A stretch of DNA of 64,000 bases from Streptococcus suis (GTDB taxonomy: Bacteria; Bacillota; Bacilli; Lactobacillales; Streptococcaceae), in assembly GCF_902702775.1 (NCBI RefSeq), contig NZ_LR738724.1:1426001-1490000 (forward strand), read 5' to 3'. The notes beneath the pieces are model-generated. The model did not search any database. It saw only the letters and a program-made list of their open reading frames with translations, and was not told where the DNA came from. A program made the position numbers and the translations under genes. Each line of letters begins with the position of its first letter. Positions within the stretch are counted from its first letter, which is position 1. Below are positions 43,382 through 50,865 of the stretch, in pieces.

Positions 43382-44542
43382 TTATCCAAAAACCTTACCA
43401 AGTCGCTGACAAGCTTCTTCAATGACATCAAATGGAGCTGCCACATTCAGACGTGCATGGTGCTTACCTTCCTTACCAAAGGTCAAACCATCATTCAAAA
43501 TCAACTTCGCTTTACAATGAAGAATATCAAAGAGCTCCGCATGCTCTAACTCATAAGCAGAAAAATCAAGCCAGATGAGGTAGGTTCCCTGGGGCTTCAT
43601 GACCTTGATCCTTGTATGGGTTGTCAAATACTCCTCAACAAAGTCTATATTTCTCTCCAAAATAACCTTCAACTCCTTCAACCACTCATCTCCATAAGTG
43701 AAAGCAGCTTCCGTGGTTAACAAGCCAATCGTTGGAATCTCGTGCTGATTATTTATCAATTGACGCTTAGCGAAAGTCTTGCGAATGCTTGGATTTTCAA
43801 TGATTGCAAAGCTATTTTTTGTACCAGCAATATTGAAGGTCTTGGTCGCAGATGATAAGATGATTGAAAACTCTTTAAAACTTTCATCCACTGTGTTAAA
43901 GGAATAATGCTTGTGACCATATAAGGTCAAATCTTGATGGATTTCATCTGAGACAAGGATAACACCATGTTTCTGACAAAGACGTCCAATCGCCAAAACT
44001 TCCTCTCTTGTCCAAACCCTACCACCTGGGTTGTGGGGATTACAGAAAATATAGAGTTTAACTTGATTCTCTACAATGTCCTTTTCAAGCTGGTCAAGAT
44101 CAAGCCTAAAAATACCATCCACATCAACTAGTGAATTGGTGACTAGCTGACGATTGTTTAATTTGACAGTCCGTGCAAAGGGTGGGTAGACTGGCGTGTT
44201 AATTAGGACTGCATCCCCTTCTTCGGTCAAAGATTGAATAGCTACAGATAAAGCAGGAACAACTCCTTCGATGAGTAGGATGGATTCTCTTTCAATCTTA
44301 TAGCCATGCTGTCTATCTTCCCAGTCAATAATAGACTGATAGAGGCTATCACTAGCATAAGGATAACCAAAAACATGATGATCTGCGTAGTCACGGATAG
44401 CTTGGCGAATTTCTGGAAGTGGCTCAAAGTCCATATCTGCAATCCACAAGGGTAAGAGTTCTTTATCCGTCTCTACCTTTCTCCATTTTTCTGCATGCTG
44501 GGATAGGCGATTCGGACTATCTATAAAATTATACTGTGTCAT
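43382..44542 (-). CDS. patB: PatB/MalY type C-S lyase (cystathionine beta-lyase)
   Basis: This PLP enzyme breaks the carbon-sulfur bond of cystathionine or cysteine, giving homocysteine or hydrogen sulfide with pyruvate and ammonia. The 386-residue protein starts with LPLWIADMDFEPLPEI (about 29-44), the MalY/PatB mark. The PLP lysine is in SSATKTFNIAG near residue 232, and NPHNPGGRVW near 170. It begins 3 bases after metC, so the two form an operon. Which of the two reactions dominates cannot be told. Confidence 0.93.
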   Translation of the reverse strand: MTQYNFIDSPNRLSQHAEKWRKVETDKELLPLWIADMDFEPLPEIRQAIRDYADHHVFGYPYASDSLYQSIIDWEDRQHGYKIERESILLIEGVVPALSVAIQSLTEEGDAVLINTPVYPPFARTVKLNNRQLVTNSLVDVDGIFRLDLDQLEKDIVENQVKLYIFCNPHNPGGRVWTREEVLAIGRLCQKHGVILVSDEIHQDLTLYGHKHYSFNTVDESFKEFSIILSSATKTFNIAGTKNSFAIIENPSIRKTFAKRQLINNQHEIPTIGLLTTEAAFTYGDEWLKELKVILERNIDFVEEYLTTHTRIKVMKPQGTYLIWLDFSAYELEHAELFDILHCKAKLILNDGLTFGKEGKHHARLNVAAPFDVIEEACQRLGKVFG

Positions 44543-44545
44543 ATC

Positions 44546-45637
44546 TTATCCCTCCAAGGCTGTTTTTAAATCTGCAATCAAGTCTTCCGCATCCTCTATA
44601 CCAATAGATAAACGAAGTAAATCATCTGTCAAACCGTAAGAATGACGGGTTTCAGCTGGAATATCTGCGTGGGTCTGAGTGGCTGGATAGGTAATCAGAC
44701 TCTCTACTCCACCCAGACTTTCAGCAAAGGTAAAGACTTTCAGGGTGTTGAGAATATGGGGAATCCGACTTTCATCTACCACCTTAACAGAAATCATCCC
44801 ACCTTTTCCTGTGTAGTAAACTTGCTTGACTGCTGGACTCTTCTCCAAATAGGCAACAATTTTCTGAGCATTTTGTGTCGCCCGCTCCATTCGAAGCGAG
44901 AGGGTTTTGAGTCCACGCATGAGTAAGTAAGAATCCAGTGGAGATAGGGTTGGCCCCGATGTATTTTGGTCATAAAAGAGCTTATCATATAGGGCTTGAT
45001 CATTGGTCATCAAAGCGCCAGCTAGTACATCATTATGCCCAGATAGGTACTTGGTTGCTGAATGTAGGACAACGTCCGCTCCTAGAACAAGTGGATTTTG
45101 ATAAATAGGGCTATAAAAAGTGTTATCGACAATTACCTTAGCACCTTTGGCATGGGCGATAGCCGAAACCTTAGCGATGTCAAACTCCACCATGAGTGGG
45201 TTGGTCGGCGTCTCCAGATAAACATAGTCTGTCTCTTCGGTGATGGCTGCAATCAGCTCCTCCTCGGTGTTTGCATAGGTAAATTGAAATCTACCGATAC
45301 TCTCTTGCTCATTGAACCAGCGGAAGGAACCACCGTACAAATCACGCGCCGCTACCACTTGACTCCCTACAGGAAAACCATTAAAAAGTAAGGCCAGAGC
45401 AGCCATTCCCGAGCTCGTTGCTAGGGCATAGTCGGCTTTTTCAATAGCTGCCAAAGTCGTCTCTAGACTGGCACGTGTCGGATTTTTTGTTCTCGTGTAG
45501 TCATAACCTGTCGATTGACCAAACTCAGGGTGTTGATAGGTCGTCGAAAGGTGAATAGGGGAAATCAATGCCCCAGTTTTTTCATCGTTATTGATGCCAG
45601 TATGTGCCAAAATCGTATCAATCTTATAATCTATCAT
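44546..45637 (-). CDS. metC: Cystathionine beta-lyase / gamma-synthase family
   Basis: This is a PLP enzyme of the trans-sulfuration family. The 363-residue protein has the PLP lysine in HSATKYLSGHND near residue 190 and DYTRTKNPTRASLETTLAAIE near residues 45-65. MetC and MetB cannot be separated from sequence by eye. The streptococcal order with patB favours cystathionine beta-lyase or a methionine/cysteine interconversion role. A MetR-box-like palindrome lies about 100 bases upstream. Confidence 0.9.
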   Translation of the reverse strand: MIDYKIDTILAHTGINNDEKTGALISPIHLSTTYQHPEFGQSTGYDYTRTKNPTRASLETTLAAIEKADYALATSSGMAALALLFNGFPVGSQVVAARDLYGGSFRWFNEQESIGRFQFTYANTEEELIAAITEETDYVYLETPTNPLMVEFDIAKVSAIAHAKGAKVIVDNTFYSPIYQNPLVLGADVVLHSATKYLSGHNDVLAGALMTNDQALYDKLFYDQNTSGPTLSPLDSYLLMRGLKTLSLRMERATQNAQKIVAYLEKSPAVKQVYYTGKGGMISVKVVDESRIPHILNTLKVFTFAESLGGVESLITYPATQTHADIPAETRHSYGLTDDLLRLSIGIEDAEDLIADLKTALEG

Positions 45638-45738
45638 AACATCTACTCCATTCTAACTTACAATCTAGTCTAGCATGAAATAGGAGATTTGGTGTGAAAA
45701 ATATCCAAAAATACTTATAGAAAAACAGCAAGCTTTGT

Positions 45739-45755
45739 TATAGTTTTTATTTATA
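45739..45755. promoter_or_regulatory. MetR/MtaR-box-like palindrome upstream of metC
   Basis: TATAGTTTTTATTTATA resembles the streptococcal methionine regulator site TATAGTTTSAAACTATA at 13 of 17 positions. The right arm departs at four bases. It lies between metC and the divergent small membrane genes and could control metC-patB. Confidence 0.35.
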
Positions 45756-45804
45756 ACAATATCTCCCCCCTTACATATACTTGCTGGATTATCCATTATT
45801 AATT

Positions 45805-45813
45805 TGATATAAT
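45805..45813 (+). promoter_or_regulatory. Extended -10 promoter of the small membrane gene trio
   Basis: TGATATAAT is a perfect extended -10, 18 bases before the ATG at 45832. One transcript can run to the terminator at 46632. Confidence 0.65.
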
Positions 45814-45831
45814 GACAAAGAGGTGGTCATT

Positions 45832-46098
45832 ATGAAAATCAGATTCAACAAATACTTCTACCGTTTCAGTAATTTTTATTCTATGGTATTTTGGATTTGC
45901 TTTCTGCTACCAACTGCCAATGATAGCTTTGATCAGTGGCCACTCTGGTATACAAGCCTAATTCTAATAATCATTCCTATTCATATTTTCAGGGCTTTTT
46001 TCCTCAACGAAGAAAAGGAGCTCACTCGCATGGGCTACATCTTTCATTTCGGAATGATTGTACTGATTATATATCTTAGATTCGTGCTGAGTAAGTAG
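45832..46098 (+). CDS. Small membrane protein, paralog 1 of 3
   Basis: I do not recognise the family. The 88-residue protein has three hydrophobic segments (about 16-27, 37-52 and 70-85). It begins with the pattern FNKYFYRFSNFYSMVFW, shared with its two neighbours (F-N-x-x-FYR-x-x-x-FY). The frame opens three codons earlier, but ATG 45832 has GAGGTGG spaced about 8 bases. It is followed after 13 bases by paralog 2. No partner or enzyme gives a hint of role. Confidence 0.7.
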   Translation: MKIRFNKYFYRFSNFYSMVFWICFLLPTANDSFDQWPLWYTSLILIIIPIHIFRAFFLNEEKELTRMGYIFHFGMIVLIIYLRFVLSK

Positions 46099-46111
46099 AA
46101 AGGAGTCTACT

Positions 46112-46366
46112 ATGTTTAAGAACTTCAATACAGCATTTTATCGAACTTGGGAATTTTATTTCTCCATTCTTTGTATCCTACAAGTGATTTATGCTGCTGT
46201 AAATGGACCGTTTTGGTTTATCCATTTTCTCAAGCTTGGAATTGGACTTTATGCTGGTTATCTAGCTTTCTTTAAGTCACGTAGCTGGATTAAAAAAACA
46301 TGGCAAATTTATCTGACGATTGGATTGATTGCTAGTTGGATAATCATTTCCTTCTTTGTATTGTGA
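46112..46366 (+). CDS. Small membrane protein, paralog 2 of 3
   Basis: This 84-residue membrane protein begins FNTAFYRTWEFYFSIL, which aligns with the other two, and has three hydrophobic segments. SRSWIKKTWQIYLTIGLIASWIIIS closely matches the end of paralog 3 (W-x-x-K-x-x-WQIYL). AGAAAGGAGTCTACT precedes its ATG. Unknown function. Confidence 0.75.
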   Translation: MFKNFNTAFYRTWEFYFSILCILQVIYAAVNGPFWFIHFLKLGIGLYAGYLAFFKSRSWIKKTWQIYLTIGLIASWIIISFFVL

Positions 46367-46375
46367 GGATTTTAT

Positions 46376-46627
46376 ATGTTTAAGGAATTTAATAAAGAAT
46401 TTTATCGGAGTTTGAATTTTTATTTGATGATATTGTTGTTGCTGGGGAGTGTAGGAGAATGGCTAGACAAGGGACCTAGCCTCTGGCTTGCACTCTTGCT
46501 CTTTGCTACTGTCGGTACTGCCCGTAGTGCCTTTTGGTCAAAAGAATGGACCTTGAAAGCAAATTGGCAAATCTATCTCTGTATCGCTTTCTTACTGGTT
46601 GGGGCTTGGATTGAATTTTTTAGTTAG
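46376..46627 (+). CDS. Small membrane protein, paralog 3 of 3
   Basis: This 83-residue protein begins FNKEFYRSLNFYLMIL and has three hydrophobic segments. LKANWQIYLCIAFLLVGAWIEF at its end aligns with paralog 2. It is 9 bases downstream of paralog 2 and ends just before a terminator. Unknown function. The three share length, layout and start motif, so they look like a recent tandem triplication with paralog 1 most diverged. Confidence 0.75.
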   Translation: MFKEFNKEFYRSLNFYLMILLLLGSVGEWLDKGPSLWLALLLFATVGTARSAFWSKEWTLKANWQIYLCIAFLLVGAWIEFFS

Positions 46628-46631
46628 ATTG

Positions 46632-46659
46632 AAAGGAGCGTGATATGCGCTCCTTTTTT
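46632..46659 (+). terminator. Terminator of the small membrane gene trio
   Basis: AAAGGAGCG and CGCTCCTTT pair around TGATATG, followed by TTTC. Confidence 0.85.
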
Positions 46660-46692
46660 CTTCCAAAATGGACTGAGATTTTCTGCTAAAGA

Positions 46693-46701
46693 TGGTATAA
46701 T
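46693..46701 (+). promoter_or_regulatory. Extended -10 promoter abutting the trmN6 start
   Basis: TGGTATAAT (46693-46701) is a perfect extended -10, and the ATG begins 6 bases after it, where transcription should start. No ribosome binding site precedes the ATG. The -10 lies inside a 7-bp inverted repeat ATGGTAT/ATACCAT (46692-46709) whose right arm covers the start codon. Confidence 0.6.
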
Positions 46702-46707
46702 AATACC

Positions 46708-47457
46708 ATGCAAAAAATTGAGTTATTAGACGGAGAGCGGATTGACCAGCTCTTCTCGACAGATGTTCAGATTATTCAAAACCGGAAGGTTTTTAGCTAC
46801 TCGATCGACAGTGTCCTCCTTTCGCGTTTTCCAAAAATGCCTGCTCAGAAGGGGCTGATTGTTGACCTTTGTAGTGGAAATGGGGCAGTGGGCCTCTTTG
46901 CCTCCACACGCACCAAGGCTCAGATTATTCAGGTCGAGTTGCAGGAACGGTTGGCGGACATGAATCGCCGCTCCATCGCCCTAAATGGTCTGGAGGAACA
47001 GGTATCGGTCATCAATGACGACTTGGCAAACCTGCCCCAGTATAATTTGCGGTCCAAGGTTGATTTGATGCTCTGCAATCCTCCCTACTTCAAGGTAGAC
47101 GAGGGTTCGAACCTCAATGAAAGCGAGCATTATCTTCTGGCAAGACACGAGATTGCAACCAACCTAGACAGCATTTGCCAGGTGGCCCAACAGGTGCTCA
47201 AATCCAATGGTCGCTTGGCCATGGTCCACAGACCCGACCGATTTTTAGATATTTTGGACACACTAAGAACCTACAAACTTGCTCCCAAACGTATCCAGTT
47301 TGTCTATCCCAAGGCCAGCAAGGAGGCCAATATGTTGCTGATTGAGGCTATCAAGGACGGCTCGGTGGACGGGCTGCACATCCTGCCACCTCTGGTTGTC
47401 CATGAAGAAAACGGCGACTATACTCCGGCTATTCATGAGATTTATTATGGAAAATAA
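46708..47457 (+). CDS. trmN6: tRNA1(Val) adenine-37 N6-methyltransferase family
   Basis: This class I SAM methyltransferase modifies adenine; the Escherichia coli TrmN6 acts on A37 of tRNA-Val. The 249-residue protein has the SAM site [13 protein letters not shown] (about 51-63) and the catalytic motif LCNPPYF (about 126-132). It begins with the family pattern [17 protein letters not shown]. Target assignment in streptococci is by homology only. It appears to be leaderless. The GIY-YIG gene overlaps its last 11 bases. Confidence 0.88.
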   Translation: MQKIELLDGERIDQLFSTDVQIIQNRKVFSYSIDSVLLSRFPKMPAQKGLIVDLCSGNGAVGLFASTRTKAQIIQVELQERLADMNRRSIALNGLEEQVSVINDDLANLPQYNLRSKVDLMLCNPPYFKVDEGSNLNESEHYLLARHEIATNLDSICQVAQQVLKSNGRLAMVHRPDRFLDILDTLRTYKLAPKRIQFVYPKASKEANMLLIEAIKDGSVDGLHILPPLVVHEENGDYTPAIHEIYYGK

Positions 47458-47719
47458 GGCCTACTTTTATGTCTTGGAATGTGCCGACGGGAGTCTTTAT
47501 ACTGGTTATACGACTGATGTGGAGAAACGGCTTGCTACCCATAATCGTGGGAAAGGGGCCAAGTACACCCGCGGACGCTTGCCTGTCAGCCTGCTCTATC
47601 AAGAAGCCTTTGCTAGTAAGCAGGAAGCCATGTCCGCCGAGGCACTCTTTAAGAAACGCAGTCGGCAGAACAAGTTAGACTATATCGCAGAAATGCAAAA
47701 AAAGCCATGCTCCAAATGA
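47447..47719 (+). CDS. GIY-YIG nuclease domain protein
   Basis: This 90-residue single-domain GIY-YIG protein of the UPF0213/YhbQ type is probably a small structure-dependent nuclease. [22 protein letters not shown] (about 8-29) holds the GIY and YIG positions as YVL and YTGY, with arginine in EKRLATHN and a glutamate in SAEALFKK. The chosen ATG (47447) gives [10 protein letters not shown], the usual start. The same frame is open far upstream but overlaps trmN6. It is translationally linked to trmN6. Confidence 0.88.
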   Translation: MENKAYFYVLECADGSLYTGYTTDVEKRLATHNRGKGAKYTRGRLPVSLLYQEAFASKQEAMSAEALFKKRSRQNKLDYIAEMQKKPCSK

Positions 47720-47735
47720 AGCGTGGCTATTTTTT
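47703..47735. terminator. Bidirectional terminator between GIY-YIG gene and azoR
   Basis: AGCCATGC and GCGTGGCT pair (one G-U) around a 10-base loop, with an A-run before and a T-run after. Confidence 0.8.
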
Positions 47736-47737
47736 TA

Positions 47738-48349
47738 TTAGAAATGTAGTAAAATTGTATCAATTTTCCCCATAGCTTCTTCAAATATCGCTTGAGCCTG
47801 GCTTGGATCAGCCGATTGTCCTTCGATAAAGACCTGATGGATGTCTTCAAAGCCCAGAAACTCAAAGATAGATTTGATGTATTGGGCTGCTGGATCTTGA
47901 CCTGCGTAAACTCCACCATTGGACTGGATATGCAACAATTTTTTGCCCTTGACCAGACCGATAGAGCCCTCAGGTCCATACTTGAAGGTCAGTCCTGCAA
48001 CGTTAATGGTATTAATCCATGACACTAATTGACTTGGCACATTGAGGTTCCAAAGGGGATTGACCACGACAATCTTATCTGCTGCAAGAAATTGTTGGGT
48101 CAAGGCATTGTAGCGGTCCAACTGCTCCGCTTGTTCAGGACTGATTTCTATACCTTTTTTTGCTGCTCCCATAGCCTCTAACAAGGACTTGTCTAAGGCG
48201 GGAATCTGGTCTTCAAAAACATCTACTACTTCAATCCGATCTTCTGGGTGCAAACTGGCGTACCGAGTTTGAAACTCTTCCAAAGCCCGCAAGGCGTAGG
48301 ACCTTTGTGCGTCGAGGGGGTGGGCCTTTACAATTAATACGGTTGCCAT
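47738..48349 (-). CDS. azoR: FMN-dependent NADH-azoreductase
   Basis: AzoR is a flavodoxin-fold quinone/azo reductase that uses FMN and NADH; it detoxifies quinones. The 203-residue protein starts VLIVKAHPLDAQRSYALRAL (FMN phosphate-binding loop). It contains PLWNLNVPSQLVSWINTINVAGLTFKYG (about 98-125), which is the family mark. AAAGGAGATGAACA precedes the ATG. A terminator separates it from the upstream GNAT gene. Confidence 0.93.
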   Translation of the reverse strand: MATVLIVKAHPLDAQRSYALRALEEFQTRYASLHPEDRIEVVDVFEDQIPALDKSLLEAMGAAKKGIEISPEQAEQLDRYNALTQQFLAADKIVVVNPLWNLNVPSQLVSWINTINVAGLTFKYGPEGSIGLVKGKKLLHIQSNGGVYAGQDPAAQYIKSIFEFLGFEDIHQVFIEGQSADPSQAQAIFEEAMGKIDTILLHF

Positions 48350-48432
48350 TGTTCATCTCCTTTGTTACTAATTATTGATAGTTCCATTCTACTCTTTTTT
48401 ATTTGAAATTCAAATCATTTGCTCAAAGCAAA

Positions 48433-48450
48433 AGGCTGGTCTCCCAGCCT
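48433..48450 (-). terminator. Terminator of the GNAT gene
   Basis: Minus-strand AGGCTGG and CCAGCCT pair around GAGA, inside outer GCAGA/TTTGC arms, followed by TTTGCTTTG. Confidence 0.75.
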
Positions 48451-48471
48451 CTGCTTTTTTAGATTGTTTTA

Positions 48472-48879
48472 TTATTTTAAATAGGTGTAAGCGACACAGT
48501 CCAGGCTATCAACGGCTGTAAAGCCAATTGCCTCATAGAAAGATCGCGTTTTCTCAGTATTGTCCGTCAAGAGATGCAGCTGATAAATCCCTGAAAAGTG
48601 GGTAATGGCCTGCTCCAAAAGCTGACGCCCAATTCCTTGTCGCTGATAGGTTGGCAGAACCAAGATGTCCTGAATAAAAACGATTGAATGGCCGTCACCA
48701 ACTGCTCGCAAGAGACCCACTAGACGATTACCGTCAAAGGCCGCAAGAACAAACAGGCTATGTTCCAAAGCCTTCTGTAACACGGCAGGCCGGTCAGTAT
48801 AATTTGTCCAACCAACTGAAGCATAGAGTTCAAGGACAGCTTGAAAATCGAGTTGAGAATGTTGTTTGTAAGTAATCAT
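48472..48879 (-). CDS. GNAT acetyltransferase under apparent leader-peptide control
   Basis: This 135-residue acetyl-CoA-dependent N-acetyltransferase has an unknown substrate. The acetyl-CoA loop QRQGIGRQLLEQAI (about 82-95) fits R/QxxGxG/A. FIQDILVLPTYQRQG precedes it, and TRSFYEAIGF is the usual C-terminal GNAT block. The start ATG 48879 has GGAG six bases upstream, but this site is inside a 10-bp hairpin. Just upstream is a 12-codon leader ORF that ends within the same hairpin. This is the layout of erm/cat type attenuated genes, so an antibiotic acetyltransferase is a possibility; nothing in the enzyme itself shows it. Confidence 0.88.
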   Translation of the reverse strand: MITYKQHSQLDFQAVLELYASVGWTNYTDRPAVLQKALEHSLFVLAAFDGNRLVGLLRAVGDGHSIVFIQDILVLPTYQRQGIGRQLLEQAITHFSGIYQLHLLTDNTEKTRSFYEAIGFTAVDSLDCVAYTYLK

Positions 48880-48885
48880 GATCTT

Positions 48886-48916
48886 CTCCTTTGTATTGTT
48901 TTTTAGAATACAAAGG
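48886..48916 (-). promoter_or_regulatory. RBS-sequestering hairpin (translational attenuator)
   Basis: The RNA arms CCUUUGUAUU (48916-48907) and AAUACAAAGG (48897-48888) pair perfectly over 10 bp around the loop CUAAAAAAC. The 3' arm covers AAAGG of the AAAGGAG ribosome binding site (48892-48886) of the GNAT gene. The 5' arm is the last codons of the leader peptide. No T-run follows, so it is not a terminator. Confidence 0.75.
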
Positions 48917-48941
48917 CTTTATCCATTGTCAAAATGCCCAT
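48903..48941 (-). CDS. Leader peptide MGILTMDKAFVF upstream of the GNAT gene
   Basis: This is a 12-residue reading frame with AGGAGG (48949-48954) seven bases before its ATG, a better ribosome binding site than that of the gene behind it. Its last codons (GCC TTT GTA TTC TAA) form the 5' arm and loop of the hairpin that hides the next ribosome binding site. A ribosome reading or stalling there would open the structure. The peptide matches nothing I recognise, although MGI also starts the ErmC leader. Confidence 0.65.
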   Translation of the reverse strand: MGILTMDKAFVF

Positions 48942-48968
48942 GGTCTTACCTCCTGTTTTGCTACTTCT

Positions 48969-48977
48969 AGTATAACA
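48969..48977 (-). promoter_or_regulatory. Extended -10 promoter of the leader-GNAT unit
   Basis: Minus-strand TGTTATACT matches TGnTATAAT with one mismatch, 15 bases before the leader ribosome binding site. It lies immediately after the cshA terminator. Confidence 0.6.
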
Positions 48978-49005
48978 AAAACCGCTCCAATTAGGAAGCG
49001 GTTTT
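48978..49005 (-). terminator. cshA terminator
   Basis: Minus-strand AAAACCGCTTCC and GGAGCGGTTTT pair around TAATT, followed by TTGTTA. Confidence 0.85.
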
Positions 49006-49009
49006 AAGC

Positions 49010-50590
49010 TTATCTCTCGCCTTTATTACGGATAACAAAGCCTGTTTTCTTTTCACTTGATGTGCGTTGGTGTGGTTTTTTGTTGTCCTGACGGCGGTTG
49101 TCACGTTTGAACTTGTCATCACGACGGTTGCGGTCGTTACGATCACCACGGCGTCCTCCGCGGTCTCGGTTGCGGTCACCGTCACGACGGCCACCACGAT
49201 CACGGTCGCGACCACCACGGCCACCCTTGCCCTTAGCTTGACCAGGTGCAAACTTGAATGGCAAAGGTTTTTCACGCGCAATTTCTACCTCTGGCAGGCT
49301 TTCTGGATCCTGAACAGTCAAGGTCAATACATAAAGCGCTAACTCTTCAGGGGTAAATTCAGCTGCCAACTTGACTGCATCTTTCTTGAACTTATCGAAA
49401 TTGCTACGGATAGTTTCATCCGCCATTTCGCGCTCAATCTTTTTCAAAGCAACTTTCTTCTTAGCTTCGAATGCTTCCTGAGCAGTTGCTGGTTTGAGAC
49501 CTTTCATACGTTTCTTGGTCAAATCTTCGATGATTGCCAAGTAGCCCATCTCGTTTGGCGAAACAAAGGTAATAGACTGACCTGATTGACCTGCACGACC
49601 TGTACGACCGATACGGTGAACATAGCTTTCTGGATCCTGTGGAATATCGTAGTTATAGACATGCGTTACACCTGAAATATCCAATCCACGCGCCGCAACG
49701 TCCGTCGCAACAAGGACGTCAATCTGGTCATTTTTAAAATCACGAATAACACGTAGACGTTTGTTCTGATCCAAATCTCCGTGGATACCTTCCGCACGGA
49801 AGCCACGCAATTTCAAACCACGAGTCAATTCATCAACACGGCGCTTAGTACGACCGAAGACGATAGACAATTCAGGCTGGTCAACGTCCATAAGGCGTGT
49901 CATGGTGTCAAATTTTTCATGTTCTTTGACACGGATATAGTATTGGTCAACGTTAACGTTGGTCAATTCCTTAGCCGCAATCTTAACGTGCTCAGGCTCT
50001 TTCATGAATTTGACACCAATACGCTTGATTGGCTCTGGCATGGTCGCAGAAAATAGGAGAGTCTGGCGACTTTCTGGCACACGTTCAATGATCGCTTCAA
50101 TATCGTCCAAGAAGCCCATGTTGAGCATTTCATCAGCCTCATCAAGAATGAGGGTTTCAACGCCGTCAAGTTTGAGGGCTTTGCGTTTGATCAAGTCCAG
50201 TAAGCGTCCTGGTGTACCAACAACGATGTGGGCACCTGAGCGAAGGGCCTTGATTTGTTTTTCAATGCTTGATCCACCGTAAACAGAGCGGACTTTCACA
50301 CCCTTTTCACGACCAAATTTGAAGAGTTCTTCCTGACTCTGCACCGCCAACTCACGCGTTGGAGCAATAATCAAGGCCTGAATTGCTTGATTGTTTGTAT
50401 TAATCTTGTTGAGAGTTGGCAAACCAAAGGCTGCAGTTTTCCCTGTCCCCGTCTGCGCTTGACCAATCACATCTTTTCCTTCCAGAGCAAGCGGAATGGT
50501 CTGCTCCTGGATTGGTGACGGCGTTTCAAAACCAGCCTTCTCAACGGCAAGCAAAATATCTTCTGATAGATTTAATTCAGTAAATTTCAA
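49010..50590 (-). CDS. cshA: DEAD-box ATP-dependent RNA helicase CshA
   Basis: CshA unwinds RNA in the RNA degradosome and in ribosome assembly, and is important in the cold. The 526-residue protein has the Q motif FETPSPIQEQ (about 21-30), motif I AQTGTGKTAAF (about 45-55), DEADEML (about 150-156), SATMPEP, the helicase C domain and HRIGRTGRAG (about 327-336). The C-terminus from about residue 440 is a long Arg/Gly/Asp-rich tail (GRGGRDRDRGG and similar), which binds RNA. ATG 50590 has AAAAGAGAATACATT, a weak site. The 5' leader is over 100 bases and carries a hairpin. Confidence 0.96.
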   Translation of the reverse strand: MKFTELNLSEDILLAVEKAGFETPSPIQEQTIPLALEGKDVIGQAQTGTGKTAAFGLPTLNKINTNNQAIQALIIAPTRELAVQSQEELFKFGREKGVKVRSVYGGSSIEKQIKALRSGAHIVVGTPGRLLDLIKRKALKLDGVETLILDEADEMLNMGFLDDIEAIIERVPESRQTLLFSATMPEPIKRIGVKFMKEPEHVKIAAKELTNVNVDQYYIRVKEHEKFDTMTRLMDVDQPELSIVFGRTKRRVDELTRGLKLRGFRAEGIHGDLDQNKRLRVIRDFKNDQIDVLVATDVAARGLDISGVTHVYNYDIPQDPESYVHRIGRTGRAGQSGQSITFVSPNEMGYLAIIEDLTKKRMKGLKPATAQEAFEAKKKVALKKIEREMADETIRSNFDKFKKDAVKLAAEFTPEELALYVLTLTVQDPESLPEVEIAREKPLPFKFAPGQAKGKGGRGGRDRDRGGRRDGDRNRDRGGRRGDRNDRNRRDDKFKRDNRRQDNKKPHQRTSSEKKTGFVIRNKGER

Positions 50591-50650
50591 TGTATTCTCT
50601 TTTCTAAAAGGCAGTGCGAAGCTACCTTATCTAACTTTTTTTGTAACAAG

Positions 50651-50701
50651 ATATCAGGGTCGAACCACTGATATTGGATTTGTAACTTACCAAGTATAAC
50701 A
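50651..50701 (-). promoter_or_regulatory. cshA promoter and structured leader
   Basis: Minus-strand TGTTATACT (50693-50701) is the extended -10. In the first 40 bases of the transcript, ATATCAG and CTGATAT pair around a TGGTTCGACC-like loop, itself flanked by GTTACAA and TTGTTAC-type arms (about 50651-50690). A long, structured 5' leader is typical of cold-induced genes. Confidence 0.5.
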
Positions 50702-50753
50702 CAATCTAACAATAATAGTTAATATTTACCTTTAAAAAGTCAATAATACGTTT

Positions 50754-50865
50754 TCATGAGGAGTCCATCATTTTTATAGACATTTGAACTAGCTTTGATA
50801 CATAGACACTTTCGGTTTGCCTTACTCTAGTACCAGCTCCTTGTCTGAAAGTTATACTAAATCAG
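50754..50865 (-). pseudogene. Possible remnant reading frame beside a RUP-like element
   Basis: An open stretch of about 36 codons on the minus strand gives FRQGAGTRVRQTESVYVS and then KLVQMSIKMMDSS before a stop at 50754-50756. It has no start codon with a ribosome binding site and begins at the damaged end of the RUP-like element. It could be the tail of a lost gene or an accidental frame. In the 422-base gap 50591-51012 the other contents are the cshA promoter and the repeat. Confidence 0.25.

Noticed and set aside
48886..48916. Hairpin before the GNAT gene taken as a terminator
   Set aside because: No U-run follows either arm on the minus strand, and the 3' arm holds the ribosome binding site of the next gene.
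49067..49342. Valine/threonine-rich plus-strand frame opposite the cshA tail
   Set aside because: It is the complement of the Arg/Gly-repeat tail of CshA, and its composition is a by-product.
50651..50690. tRNA-like T-arm (GGTTCGACC) in the cshA leader
   Set aside because: There is no acceptor, D or anticodon arm around it, and the stem does not fit a T-arm length.
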